Positions 6,919 through 16,079 are shown, numbered from the stretch's first letter. The stretch is DNA of 18,576 nt from a bacterium UBP3_UBA6266 (GCA_002440765.1 DJVC01000074.1:1-18576); one strand, 5' to 3'. Translations and numbers: made by a program. The notes: generated from the sequence alone by a model not told the origin.

Positions 6919-9900
6919 TTTTGACCTCAATATTGTTTTTTTTCTTTCTCATTTCAAACAAAGCATAAATAGTGGGAACAAACAGTAAGGTTACAAAGGA
7001 GGAAACACTTAATCCCCCTATCATTGTTATCCCTAAAGGTCTCCACATTTCCGCTCCTTCACCTTTGAAAAACGCCATCGGCACCATTGCTATTATGGTG
7101 GTAAATGTCGTCAGCAATACGGGACGCAACCTGTCTTTGCAGCCGTTAACAACCGCATCCCTTACGGAATTCCCCCTGGCTCTCAATACATTTATATAGC
7201 TTATAAGCACAATCGCATTATTAACGACAATACCCATAAGCATTACAATACCCAAAAATGAGATGACATTTAAATTAATTCCTGTCAAAACAAATGCGAT
7301 AATTACACCGGTAAAAGTAAAGGGTATCGCGAACATCACTATAAACGGATCAAAGAATGACTCAAATTGGGCAGCCATGACCATATATACAAGAACAATA
7401 CCCAGTATAAGCAGCACAAAAAGATCCTGGAACGCTTCTTTCTGTTCTTCCGCCTCCCCCCCGAAATTTATTGAAACACCTTCCGGTATCGCAATTTTGC
7501 TTATGGCGTTTTTAATATCATCAACCACTTCTCCCATAGAGCGTTTGTATGTATTACATTCCACGGTCATAACTCTTTCCCTGTTTTTTCTCTCTATTTC
7601 AAGGGGCCCGTACGTTTCTTTGACCCGCGCAACGTTATTAAGCCTTATTTTTTGCCCTGTATACGGAGACACAATCACAAGATTATTAAGATCCTCTATA
7701 CTTTGCCTGTACGGTTCCTCCAACCTGACCCTTATATCATAAGTGTCTCCTTCTTCCCTGTATTTTGAAGCGACGCTACCCTCAATATATGTTTTCAGCG
7801 TTTCTCCTATCGTAGCGGCATTCAGGCCCAGTACCGCGGCTTTTTCCCTGTCTATATCAATATCTATTTCAGGACGGTTAAGTTCACGTGAAATACTTAT
7901 ATCAACCGCTCCCTCTATATTCTTCATTAAATCCTCTATTTTTGCGGCTATCTCTCCCGTCTTTTCAAAAGAGTTCCCGATTACTTCCACCTGAACGCTT
8001 TTACCTCCCGTGCCGGTAACAACTTTGGTCATCGGGTTGCCAAGCTCAACATTGAGTTTTATAATTCCGCCGATTTTCTCCGCCTGTTCCCTTACAACCT
8101 GGCCTATTTCCCAGATATTCCTTTCCCTCTCGATAACCTTTGTTGTTTTTACGCCGGCTTCGCAAATATTCGTTCCCATATCCCGGCCGAAAGCGGCGGC
8201 TATACCCGGAAGAGTCCCCGACCTCGCGAACATAAATCTTTTCTCGGGAATAAATTTATCCATTATGTCTTCCAGGCGGGAAGCCACTTTGTCGGTTTCA
8301 TCAACTCTTGTCCCAACGGGAAGCCTTACCGTTAGCCTTAAATCTCCCGAATCCTCCTCCGGTATAAACTCCGAACCTATATAACCGCTTAATGTCAGAG
8401 TCGAAACAAATATCAGAAAAAAAACAAACAGAACCAGTATCCGGTGGTTTAACGAAAAGTTCAGGGCTTTCCCATAAATTTTTTCTGCGGAACCAAACAA
8501 TTTTCCGGAAAGATAATAAATCGGCGACAGGATATTTTTTCTGGCGGGTTCACTCTCTTTTGCCGCAAATGTCCGCCTGAACCATTTCGAACAAAGCATA
8601 GGGGTAAATGTGGAGCATGTAAATAAAGAACCGATAAGAGTTATTATCACTATGGCCGCGAGTTCCCCAAACATAATACCGACTACCCCGCCCGCAAAAA
8701 GAAGTGGGCCGAAAACCACAACTGTTGTAAGGGTCGATGCCGCAATCGAAGAGAATATTTCCATTGTCCCGTACACAGAGGCTTCTTTTGGCCTTTCCCC
8801 TCTGTCAATATGGCGGGTAATGTTATCCACAACAATTATCGCCCCGTCCACGACCATACCAAGCGCGATAACAAGCGACGACAAGCTTATGACATTCAAT
8901 GTCTTGCCGCTGATAAAAAGATAAATAAACGCTATTAAAAGGGAAAAAGGTATGGTCAAAGCGATAATAAAACTTGACTTAAGGCTCCTTAAAAAAAACC
9001 AGACCACAAGAATAACCAACAGGATTCCATACCCCAGGTTGGATTTCAATGTTTCGATAGAAGATATAATATCTTCCGCGTTGTCGAATATAACCTTAAA
9101 ATCCACGTCGGGAGGAAAATCATCGACCAGTTCATCCAGCCTGTTCTTAACTCTGTCCGCAACCTGAACACTGTTCGTCCCGACCTGTTTCTGGACCATC
9201 AGTATCAGGCCCTGGCTTCTGTCAATTCTGACGATCATATCCATGTCCATATAACCGTCTTCTATACGGGCGATATCCCGCAGGTAAACAAGCCTCCCGT
9301 TTTTTTCTCCCAATATAATACGGTCTATCTCATCGGGGTCTTTAAATTCGCCCGGCACTCTCACCAGGTAATCGGTCAAACCTGTTTCGAGATTCCCCAC
9401 GGGCTGGGTAATGTTTTCCACTTTTAAAATGTTCTCTATATCGGAAATTGAAAAATCATAAGCTTCGAGCTTCTTTTTATCCACCCATATATTGATCTGT
9501 CTCTGATAACCGCCGTAAAGCTGGACCGTGCCCACACCGGGAAGCTGTTTGAGCTGGTCAACTATTCTGTCGTTGACCATGTCATACAGGTCATAGTAAG
9601 TTTCCTTCGCCTGAATCCCAATCTGGAGAATCGGCATATTAGCCGTGTTAAACTTAAAGATAAAAGGATTCTCCATTTCATCCGGAATATCGGGAAGAAA
9701 TCTTTTAGCAAGTTCTATCCTGTCCCTTATATCATTGCTGGCTTCATTCAGGTCCGTGCCCCAATTGAATTTTAAGCTTAACGCGCCTATGCCTTCCATG
9801 CACCTCGCAGTCATCTTGTCAAGTTCCGGAGTGGTGCCGAGCTGGTTCTCAAGCGGTTCTATCACATTTGTCTCGACATCCTGCGGGCTGGCTCCCGGAT

Positions 9901-10051
9901 AAGTGGCAATAACAGAGATAACAGGCGATTCTATCTCCGGAAAGAGGTCTACCCCTATTTTCGATACACTGTAAAGAGCGATGATAATTATCGCAAAAAA
10001 TATCATTATATTGGTAATAGGCCTTTTAACGCCGAATTCCGGTAGATTCAT
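6911..10051 (-). CDS. RND-family efflux pump, inner-membrane transporter (HAE-1/AcrB-like)
   Basis: The full-length 1046-aa proton-driven transporter has the standard RND plan: TM1 at about 13-30, a large periplasmic loop, TM2-6, TM7 at about 535-555, a second periplasmic loop, then TM8-12. The N-terminal IGVDLFPEIESPVISV and YPGASPQDVE are family hallmarks. In TM4 the motif is GMVVDGAIIVVDN, with D402 matching AcrB D407 and a glycine (403) where AcrB has D408. In TM10, VVNNAIVLI places Asn944 at the AcrB K940 position. This pattern fits HAE-type pumps rather than AcrB itself or CusA metal pumps; substrates are likely amphiphilic compounds. The start overlaps the adaptor stop (ATGA) with AGGTG at 10060-10056. 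Confidence 0.93.
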   Translation of the reverse strand: MNLPEFGVKRPITNIMIFFAIIIIALYSVSKIGVDLFPEIESPVISVIATYPGASPQDVETNVIEPLENQLGTTPELDKMTARCMEGIGALSLKFNWGTDLNEASNDIRDRIELAKRFLPDIPDEMENPFIFKFNTANMPILQIGIQAKETYYDLYDMVNDRIVDQLKQLPGVGTVQLYGGYQRQINIWVDKKKLEAYDFSISDIENILKVENITQPVGNLETGLTDYLVRVPGEFKDPDEIDRIILGEKNGRLVYLRDIARIEDGYMDMDMIVRIDRSQGLILMVQKQVGTNSVQVADRVKNRLDELVDDFPPDVDFKVIFDNAEDIISSIETLKSNLGYGILLVILVVWFFLRSLKSSFIIALTIPFSLLIAFIYLFISGKTLNVISLSSLVIALGMVVDGAIIVVDNITRHIDRGERPKEASVYGTMEIFSSIAASTLTTVVVFGPLLFAGGVVGIMFGELAAIVIITLIGSLFTCSTFTPMLCSKWFRRTFAAKESEPARKNILSPIYYLSGKLFGSAEKIYGKALNFSLNHRILVLFVFFLIFVSTLTLSGYIGSEFIPEEDSGDLRLTVRLPVGTRVDETDKVASRLEDIMDKFIPEKRFMFARSGTLPGIAAAFGRDMGTNICEAGVKTTKVIERERNIWEIGQVVREQAEKIGGIIKLNVELGNPMTKVVTGTGGKSVQVEVIGNSFEKTGEIAAKIEDLMKNIEGAVDISISRELNRPEIDIDIDREKAAVLGLNAATIGETLKTYIEGSVASKYREEGDTYDIRVRLEEPYRQSIEDLNNLVIVSPYTGQKIRLNNVARVKETYGPLEIERKNRERVMTVECNTYKRSMGEVVDDIKNAISKIAIPEGVSINFGGEAEEQKEAFQDLFVLLILGIVLVYMVMAAQFESFFDPFIVMFAIPFTFTGVIIAFVLTGINLNVISFLGIVMLMGIVVNNAIVLISYINVLRARGNSVRDAVVNGCKDRLRPVLLTTFTTIIAMVPMAFFKGEGAEMWRPLGITMIGGLSVSSFVTLLFVPTIYALFEMRKKKNNIEVKNA

Positions 10052-10989
10052 CTTTCACCTGCGCCAGAGACGCCTTCATCTATTATTACTGTCCTGCCTT
10101 CTTTCAATAACTGCTGTCCCATAACAACAACATCATCCCCTTCGGAAAGCCCTTCCTTAACCCAGAAATACGGTCCGTTTCTGAAGCCCAGTTTCACATT
10201 CTGCCTGTGAGCTTTGCCTTCCCTGACAACATACACGTACGGATTTTCCCCGCCTCTCAGCGCTTCCTTCAGGATAACCGGTACGCCGGACTTCCGGTCT
10301 ATTATCAGATTAATCCGGACAAACATACCCGGCTTGAGTAAATTATCTTTGTTATCTATTTTAATTTTTAGCGATGCGGTTCTTGTCTTTCGATCTATGA
10401 CAGGGCTTATCTCCTTAACATTTCCCCTGAATACCTTATCGGGGTACGAGTCTGTCGTAATCAAAGCTTCCTGTTCCAGGACAAGATCCGAATAATAGAT
10501 TTCCGGAATATTAAGTTTAGTTTCAACGCTGTCAATATCAAATATAACGGCAACTTCCGTCGAGGTATGCACGTGGTCACCCAGATCGACAAGAATTTCC
10601 CCGACTTTGCCTTCTATGGGGCTCTCAACCGGCGCCAGTTCATACTCAAACCCGATCTCATCCCTGTCAATCATGAATATGATTTCCCCTTTTTTGACAG
10701 ATTCCCCTTCTTTCTTAAGCTGTTCGGCTATTTTCCCATCAACTTTCGGAAATACCTCGGCTTTATTGGCAGCCTCAATATCACCGACATAATCAAGCGT
10801 TCTCTCTATATCACCCGGTTTCACTTTCATAATCCTGACAGGCACGGGGGGTTCCTGTTTTTCAAACTTTTCTTCCTTATACACAGCTTTTGTAATCAGG
10901 CTTCCCGTTTTCTGTATCAATCCCGTTTTATTTTCCGCCAGCAGACCGAGAGCGAAACAGCATACGGCAATAATAATTTTAGATTTCAT
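10048..10989 (-). CDS. Periplasmic adaptor (membrane fusion protein) of the RND pump, lacking the long helical hairpin
   Basis: The 313-aa adaptor links pump and outer-membrane channel. It has an N-terminal hydrophobic signal or anchor (about 3-18) and a coiled stretch. The two lipoyl half-motifs follow: VFPKVDGKIAEQLKKEGESV with KKGEIIFMID, and APVESPIEGKVGEILVDLGD. Beta-barrel and membrane-proximal domains complete it (about 150-305). In AcrA/MexA the half-motifs are separated by a long alpha-hairpin; here only about 12-15 residues lie between them, so the hairpin is essentially absent. Borrelia BesA is a known hairpin-less adaptor of similar size. AAGGGG at 11002-10997 is the SD. The stop overlaps the pump start. 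Confidence 0.9.
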   Translation of the reverse strand: MKSKIIIAVCCFALGLLAENKTGLIQKTGSLITKAVYKEEKFEKQEPPVPVRIMKVKPGDIERTLDYVGDIEAANKAEVFPKVDGKIAEQLKKEGESVKKGEIIFMIDRDEIGFEYELAPVESPIEGKVGEILVDLGDHVHTSTEVAVIFDIDSVETKLNIPEIYYSDLVLEQEALITTDSYPDKVFRGNVKEISPVIDRKTRTASLKIKIDNKDNLLKPGMFVRINLIIDRKSGVPVILKEALRGGENPYVYVVREGKAHRQNVKLGFRNGPYFWVKEGLSEGDDVVVMGQQLLKEGRTVIIDEGVSGAGER

Positions 10990-11000
10990 AAATAAACCCC

Positions 11001-12566
11001 TTATTCTTCCAAGCGAACAGCATTTTTTATCAATGTCAGCCCCGTCGACTTATCAAGATTAATCAAGGCGATATGATACTCAATCAGGGCATTCACATAG
11101 TTTAACTTGGCTTCCGAAAGTTTGTCCTGATAATCAAGCATGTCATGGGTGCTTACCTGTCCCGCATTAAATCTTTTTTTCTGGGCATCATAGTTTTTTG
11201 TCTCAGTATCCCTGAAAAGTTTCGCGGCATACACCTGCCGCTCCTGCACGCTGACTTCCCTTACTTTATCTCTGACATCCAATATTATATTGTGTTCAAG
11301 ATTTTTAAGCTGGAGCAGCGCAACCGCTTTTTCCAACTCCTTTTTACGGAGATCCGCCCTTTCTCCTCCTCCCCACGGTATCTTAAGAGTCAGGCCGGCA
11401 TACCAGTCCTTGTGCCTGTAATCTATATCTTCAAGCGCTTTCTGGATGTCTTTGCCCAAACCATTAAGTCCGAAACTGCCCGTAAGGTCAAGTGTCGGAA
11501 GAGTGGCATTTTTGGCGACCTTTATTCTTACGTCATTGTTTTTCAATGATATTGTCATCGATTTATAATCCGGCCTGTATTCAAAAGCATCTTTAAGAGA
11601 ATCCGTTATCGAAACATCGACAACAGAGAAATCAGGCTTATCGAGAAGCTCTATGTCCGAATTCCAGAATTCCGGATCGGATATAATATTTGTAACCAGT
11701 TTCAGATTGTCTTCCGAACGCTTAACGGCCGCCTCACTCTGTATAACATATCTTTTTCTCTCCGCAACGGCGCTCTCGGACTCAAGAAGATCAACCGAAC
11801 TGATAAGCCCCTTTTCATATCTTTTCCTGTTTATTTCATACAACTCCCCTGCAAGTTTAAGATAGTCTTCCGCGATAAGATACGCCTCTTTCGCAAAAAC
11901 ACATTTATAATACATTTCCTTGGATTTTGAAATAACGTCTATGACATTATTCCTGAATTCTTCGGCGGACATATCATAACTGTTTCTGGCAATAACAATA
12001 TCGGCCGTATTTATATCTATTCCGAAACCTCTCAGGAGCGGTTGCGTAACGGATATTCCCGCTTCGGAAGAATAGGAAGGGTTATAAAGGGCACCCCCGG
12101 AATTTGTTTTATACCTGTTATTTTCGAAAAATAATTCATATTTTGCGCCGGTGGGTATCATCCCCCCTACGGAAAAATCCAGATTCCCGTCCCTGAACGC
12201 ACTTACATCAGGTGTAACAAACCTTTCAAGCCCGGGCAGGTTAAGTCCCTCTAACTGGAACGGTTCCGTGTTGGACGGATAGGACCTGTCATGAAAATTG
12301 AAATCCGCAAGAAAATACGGTTCAAATATGGATTTTGCGTAATTGATGTCTTCAGCCCGCAATTCAGGGTATATACGGCTTATCTTTATATCAAGATTGT
12401 TTCCCAGCGAAAGGCTGATACAATCCTGAATCGCCATATTATATTTTCTCCCGTTTTCCGCGCCGGCAATAAAATCTTCCTTATTGAAATCTTCAGGTGT
12501 TTTAGTGTCTTCGGCAACGGAAAAAGAATATATAAAAATAAAGGCTGTTAAGAATAAATATCTCAT
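11001..12566 (-). CDS. TolC-family outer-membrane efflux channel
   Basis: The 521-aa protein starts with a signal peptide (about 1-18, cleavage near VAE) and contains the two repeated helical OEP domains of TolC-like proteins. Visible family features are an N-terminal QDCISLSLGNNLDIKISR segment, GISVTQPLLRGFG in the first half, and the YEKGLISSVDLLESE and FNAGQVSTHDMLDYQ blocks that repeat in the two halves. The predicted role is the trimeric exit duct of the tripartite pump encoded downstream. The start overlaps the marR stop by ATGA, with no clear SD, so translational coupling is likely. The 3' end is 11 nt from the adaptor start. Confidence 0.9.
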   Translation of the reverse strand: MRYLFLTAFIFIYSFSVAEDTKTPEDFNKEDFIAGAENGRKYNMAIQDCISLSLGNNLDIKISRIYPELRAEDINYAKSIFEPYFLADFNFHDRSYPSNTEPFQLEGLNLPGLERFVTPDVSAFRDGNLDFSVGGMIPTGAKYELFFENNRYKTNSGGALYNPSYSSEAGISVTQPLLRGFGIDINTADIVIARNSYDMSAEEFRNNVIDVISKSKEMYYKCVFAKEAYLIAEDYLKLAGELYEINRKRYEKGLISSVDLLESESAVAERKRYVIQSEAAVKRSEDNLKLVTNIISDPEFWNSDIELLDKPDFSVVDVSITDSLKDAFEYRPDYKSMTISLKNNDVRIKVAKNATLPTLDLTGSFGLNGLGKDIQKALEDIDYRHKDWYAGLTLKIPWGGGERADLRKKELEKAVALLQLKNLEHNIILDVRDKVREVSVQERQVYAAKLFRDTETKNYDAQKKRFNAGQVSTHDMLDYQDKLSEAKLNYVNALIEYHIALINLDKSTGLTLIKNAVRLEE

Positions 12567-13033
12567 TTTATTTTTTTGATTTTTCCGGCCCTGTTGTTAT
12601 ATTCGTCTATATCTTTGGATATCTCATATAATACTTCATACGCCCTGCAAAATTTTTCCCTGTTCGAAGGGCTGATTATCTCAAAAATATTTTTGAAATG
12701 CTTTCTTACCATTTCATGAAACCCGTTAATGAATTTCTTCCCTTTCTGCCCCACGCTTATGATAACCTGCCTTCTGTTCTTTTCGTTCAACTCCCTCTTT
12801 AAGTATCCTTCATTCACCATCTTATCAACTATTTCCGAGGCAGTGCTCGCGGCCATACCCAGCGCCGAGCTTAATTTTACCAAAGTGCAGCTTCCCATAT
12901 AATCGACATTCATAAGGACTCTCATATGATTAAGAGGCACATCCATACTTTTGGAAAGAGAAGAGCTCACGGAGTGGTACGACCTCATCATATGAGGGAA
13001 TATCTCTGTAAGCCTTTTTAAGCTTTCATCCAT
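12563..13033 (-). CDS. MarR-family transcriptional regulator of the efflux operon
   Basis: The 156-aa protein has the MarR winged helix-turn-helix. A helical N-terminal dimerisation region precedes LVKLSSALGMAASTASEIVDKM (helix-turn-helix, about 52-73). The wing contains NEKNRRQVIISVGQKGK, matching the usual D-x-R-x-x-x-V-x-L-T pattern with changes. C-terminal helices complete the dimer interface. MarR proteins typically repress efflux genes and are released by small phenolic or oxidant ligands. As first gene of the operon it probably autoregulates through the repeat at 13064-13088. AGAAGG (13047-13042) is the SD. The stop overlaps the tolC-like start. Confidence 0.9.
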   Translation of the reverse strand: MDESLKRLTEIFPHMMRSYHSVSSSLSKSMDVPLNHMRVLMNVDYMGSCTLVKLSSALGMAASTASEIVDKMVNEGYLKRELNEKNRRQVIISVGQKGKKFINGFHEMVRKHFKNIFEIISPSNREKFCRAYEVLYEISKDIDEYNNRAGKIKKIK

Positions 13034-13063
13034 ATTTCATACCTTCTAACTTCGAATTATACT

Positions 13064-13088
13064 GTTATAGAACTATCCGGTTATAGAA
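13064..13088. promoter_or_regulatory. Putative MarR operator: repeated GTTATAGAA
   Basis: GTTATAGAA occurs at 13064-13072 and again at 13080-13088. Between and within the copies, ATAG/CTAT inverted pairs occur (13067-13070 with 13073-13076; 13073-13076 with 13083-13086). The element covers about +1 to +20 of the predicted marR transcript, a usual place for autorepression. Assignment to this MarR protein is inference. Confidence 0.45.
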
Positions 13089-13089
13089 T

Positions 13090-13118
13090 TGTTTATCACA
13101 TAAGATAATTCAAGTCAA
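13090..13118 (-). promoter_or_regulatory. Candidate promoter of the marR-efflux operon
   Basis: On the minus strand, TTGACT (13118-13113) and TAAACA (13095-13090) are separated by 17 nt, with a start near 13083. The -10 is poor. A perfect TATAAT at 13061-13056 is an alternative but lacks a -35. Confidence 0.4.
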
Positions 13119-13158
13119 GTGTTTTCGCAATTATTGTGATTTATCCAAGCAGTAAAAC

Positions 13159-14952
13159 CTATTTGTTTCTGGACGGGCTTATAAGCGATTTTCCGCCGAA
13201 GCCGATGAGGTCCTTTCTTTTACATGTGACAAGCGCTTTCTCCACCAGATTTCTGTTTGATTCCCTGTTAAAATGCGCAAGAGCTCTTTGTAACGCTTTT
13301 TCATGATTATTCGACGGCACATGTAATTTTTGTCCGGTAGAAGGATCCAGCCCCGTATAATACATACAGGTTGAAATACTGCCGGGGGTAGGGGTAAACT
13401 CCTGGATTGAATCCGGGATAAAATGTGTTTTCTTGAAATAAAGTGCAAGTTCGAGCATATCTTCAACGGCGCACCCCGGATGCGCAGATATATAGTAAGG
13501 GATAAGGAATTGCTTCCTGCCTATTTTTCTGTTAATTGATTTAAACTTTTCCGCAAAATCAAGATACAGCTTGAAAGACGGCTTTTTCATTATTTTAAGC
13601 ACCCGCCCGGAAATGTGTTCGGGCGCAACCCTTAACTGCCCGCTTATATGCCCGTCGCATATAAATTCAAGATACCCGCTTTTCTCATCACGGAGTATCA
13701 GGTCATACCTCAGGCCCGAAGTTACAAAAACGTTTTTTACTCCCGGTATTTCCTTGATTCTATTAATCAGTTTTATCTGCGGCATATGGTTAAAATCAAG
13801 ATTTCCGCATATTTCGGGAAACAGGCACGTTCTCTCGCCGCAGTGAGACCCCTTATTTACCCTGCAACCCATTTTATACATATTGGATGTGGGCCCGGAA
13901 AGGACATGCACCGTCCCTTTAAAGTCATGTCTCTTAGACAACACGGTTATCTCACCGATAATGGAATCCTCGCTTCTGTTTTGGATCACATTCCCCTGCA
14001 TCACAGGGATAGAGCAGTAAGAACATTCCCCGAAACAGCCTCTGTGGCTCGTAACAGACCATTTTACGGATTCAAGCGCGGGTATGGGTTTTTTATAAAT
14101 GGGATGGGGATCCCGCGTGTAAGGAAGAGAATAGATATAATCCATCTCGATTTCAGTCAGGGGCTGAGCCGGTTTATTTTGCACAATATATCTTGCATCG
14201 TATTTCTGCGCAACCGGTCTTGTTTTTTCCCCGCGGCAAGAATTGGCGCTGATAATGCTAAAGGCCTCCGCAAATTTTCTCTTATCGGAAGCAACTTCAT
14301 TGAATTCCGGAGTAAGAACGATGTTCCCGGGAAGATTTTTAGAAATATAGGCAACCCCGTCAATATCATACAAAGAGGATTTATCTTTTCCTGAATCCAG
14401 CCTCTGGGCCATTTCAAGTATCTGGCTTTCCCCCATCCCATATACTATAAAATCCGACTTTGAATCCACCAATATTGATTTACGGACCTTGTTTTCCCAG
14501 TAATCATAATGAGCAAAACGTCTCAGGCTGGCTTCGACCCCTCCCAGAACAATGGGAACATCCTTATAAGCCTGGCGGCAAAGATTACTGTAAACTATGC
14601 ACGCCCTGTCAGGCCTTTTCCCGTACTCGCCGCCGCAGGAAAAAACATCGGAATTTCTTCTTTTCCCGGGTCTCGAATAATTATTAAGCATAGAATCTAT
14701 GTTCCCCGAACTAATACCGATAAAAAGCCGCGGCTTCCCGAATACTTCAACTGAATTTTTATCTCTCCAGTCAGGCTGCGGTATAATTCCGACTTTAAAA
14801 CCGGAATCCGCCAATACCCGGCCTATAACGGCAATACCGAATGACGGGTGGTCAATATAAGCATCGCCGCTGATAAGTAAAACGTCTATTTCATCCCATC
14901 CCGCTTCAAGGGCTTCCTTTCCTGTTACGGGCAGTATGTATGGATGTTTCAC
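13159..14952 (-). CDS. YgiQ family (UPF0313) radical SAM protein
   Basis: The 597-aa protein has the N-terminal UPF0313 block (ILPVTGKEALEAGWDEID, GDAYIDHPSFG, IIPQPDW). A radical SAM core follows with the iron-sulfur motif C306-FGE-C310-SY-C313, a Cx3Cx2C spacing. C-terminal QEFTPTPGSISTCMYYTG is characteristic of the family. Its reaction is not established. An in-frame ATG at 14994 would add 14 residues with no SD. The GTG at 14952 overlaps the carboxypeptidase stop as GTGA, has GGGGAAAG at 14963-14956, and starts the protein where family members usually begin, so it is preferred. Known YgiQ proteins often reach 600-740 aa, so this is a short form. Confidence 0.85.
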   Translation of the reverse strand: MKHPYILPVTGKEALEAGWDEIDVLLISGDAYIDHPSFGIAVIGRVLADSGFKVGIIPQPDWRDKNSVEVFGKPRLFIGISSGNIDSMLNNYSRPGKRRNSDVFSCGGEYGKRPDRACIVYSNLCRQAYKDVPIVLGGVEASLRRFAHYDYWENKVRKSILVDSKSDFIVYGMGESQILEMAQRLDSGKDKSSLYDIDGVAYISKNLPGNIVLTPEFNEVASDKRKFAEAFSIISANSCRGEKTRPVAQKYDARYIVQNKPAQPLTEIEMDYIYSLPYTRDPHPIYKKPIPALESVKWSVTSHRGCFGECSYCSIPVMQGNVIQNRSEDSIIGEITVLSKRHDFKGTVHVLSGPTSNMYKMGCRVNKGSHCGERTCLFPEICGNLDFNHMPQIKLINRIKEIPGVKNVFVTSGLRYDLILRDEKSGYLEFICDGHISGQLRVAPEHISGRVLKIMKKPSFKLYLDFAEKFKSINRKIGRKQFLIPYYISAHPGCAVEDMLELALYFKKTHFIPDSIQEFTPTPGSISTCMYYTGLDPSTGQKLHVPSNNHEKALQRALAHFNRESNRNLVEKALVTCKRKDLIGFGGKSLISPSRNK

Positions 14953-15992
14953 AGTCTTTCCCCGTTTCTGAAATATTTTTTCATGTATTCCCATGTTTTA
15001 TCATTGATATCACCTGTTACCTGTAACCTGTTTTTCTTCTGGAATTTCCTAATCGCTTTTGCCGTTAAACTACCTTTGATGCCATCAACAGGACCCGGGT
15101 CGAAACCTGCTCTTTTGAGGAATATCTGCGTATTTCGTATATTCCTCCTGATATTTGAATTTTTATCCAACTCTATGGTTTCTATCCCGAAAGCGCAGTC
15201 AAGCAGCTGTATGAGATCACTCCATACGGGACGACTACATTTAAGTAAAACAACTATGATTTTTTTTCCGCCATATTCGGCGAAACCCGCATAACAGTGC
15301 CCCGCGTCTCTGGTAAAACCGGTCTTCCCTATCGCAAGCCCCGGGTATTGCCACGCGAAACGGCTGTGGTTATTAATGCCTATTTGCCTTGCTTCTTTTA
15401 AACTATCCATGTTTTCAGGATTTCCGGCGTATACGGCAATTTTATCGTTTTTCTTTTCCATAATTTCAATAAAATAGGGCTTTTTGACACACTCGCGGAC
15501 AATCAAAGCAAGGTCTTTTGCCGTGGTATACTGTCCCTTGCCCGGAAGCCCGTTAGGGTTTACAAAATAAGAATCAACAGCGCCGATACGGCGGCAAAAA
15601 ACGTTCATATCTTTTACAAAAGTACTTTCTGAACCTGACATTTTTTCTGCAATCACAACAGCGGCGTTATTCGCGGATTCAAGCAACAAAGCTTTCAGCA
15701 GAGCATCCACCGTGAGAATATCCCCTTCTCTGATGTCAATTCCTGAAGGGGGAACCGCCGCAGCATCCGAAGAGACCCGGGCGTAATCATAAAGTTTTAA
15801 TCTTTCCAGAGCCAGAAGGAATGTTACAAGTTTTACGGTGGAAGCCGGATAAAGTTTCCGGCCGCTATTTTTTTCGAATAACAACACCCCTGTATCGGCT
15901 TCAACAATAATGGCGGACTTCGCCGTTATAGAAGGCCATGCGGCACAGGTAGTGCATAAAGATATGAGTAATATCAATAAAATATATTTCAT
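14949..15992 (-). CDS. D-alanyl-D-alanine carboxypeptidase (peptidase S11) with C-terminal peptidoglycan-binding domain
   Basis: A Sec signal peptide (about 1-18) is followed by the S11 penicillin-binding domain with its three active-site motifs: S51-T-V-K54, S106-A-N108 and K223-T-G225. The enzyme removes the terminal D-Ala from peptidoglycan stem peptides in the periplasm. Instead of the PBP5 C-terminal domain, residues about 283-345 form a PG_binding_1 domain (RAGFDPGPVDGIKGSLTAKA), which should anchor it to the wall. No membrane-anchor helix is visible at the C-terminus. The gene is the first of a minus-strand pair with ygiQ (GTGA overlap). No clear SD precedes the ATG. The promoter must lie in the shared 319-bp region with lacI. 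Confidence 0.9.
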   Translation of the reverse strand: MKYILLILLISLCTTCAAWPSITAKSAIIVEADTGVLLFEKNSGRKLYPASTVKLVTFLLALERLKLYDYARVSSDAAAVPPSGIDIREGDILTVDALLKALLLESANNAAVVIAEKMSGSESTFVKDMNVFCRRIGAVDSYFVNPNGLPGKGQYTTAKDLALIVRECVKKPYFIEIMEKKNDKIAVYAGNPENMDSLKEARQIGINNHSRFAWQYPGLAIGKTGFTRDAGHCYAGFAEYGGKKIIVVLLKCSRPVWSDLIQLLDCAFGIETIELDKNSNIRRNIRNTQIFLKRAGFDPGPVDGIKGSLTAKAIRKFQKKNRLQVTGDINDKTWEYMKKYFRNGERL

Positions 15993-16045
15993 ATCCGAAT
16001 ATTATTAGCAGATATGAATATATTAATAAACCAAAAAATCGGAAC

Positions 16046-16079
16046 TTGACATTTAAAGCAGTATATGTTAACGTTAACA
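16046..16079 (+). promoter_or_regulatory. Promoter-like element overlapping a LacI-type operator (site 1)
   Basis: TTGACA at 16046-16051 is followed after 14 nt by the perfect 14-bp palindrome TGTTAACGTTAACA (16066-16079). The palindrome has the central CpG of LacI/CcpA-family sites. A -10 at 17-nt spacing would fall inside it (TAACGT, poor). Binding would block plus-strand transcription starting near 16081, and might also affect the carboxypeptidase promoter 74 bp away. Confidence 0.6.

Noticed and set aside
6911..10051. Heavy-metal (CusA-type) efflux pump
   Set aside because: The TM4 and TM10 motifs and the MarR context fit HAE-type drug or amphiphile efflux; no metal-binding methionine clusters or metal regulator were seen.
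13648..14394. 248-codon plus-strand open frame inside ygiQ
   Set aside because: It is antisense to conserved radical SAM coding sequence and shows no domain or start signal.
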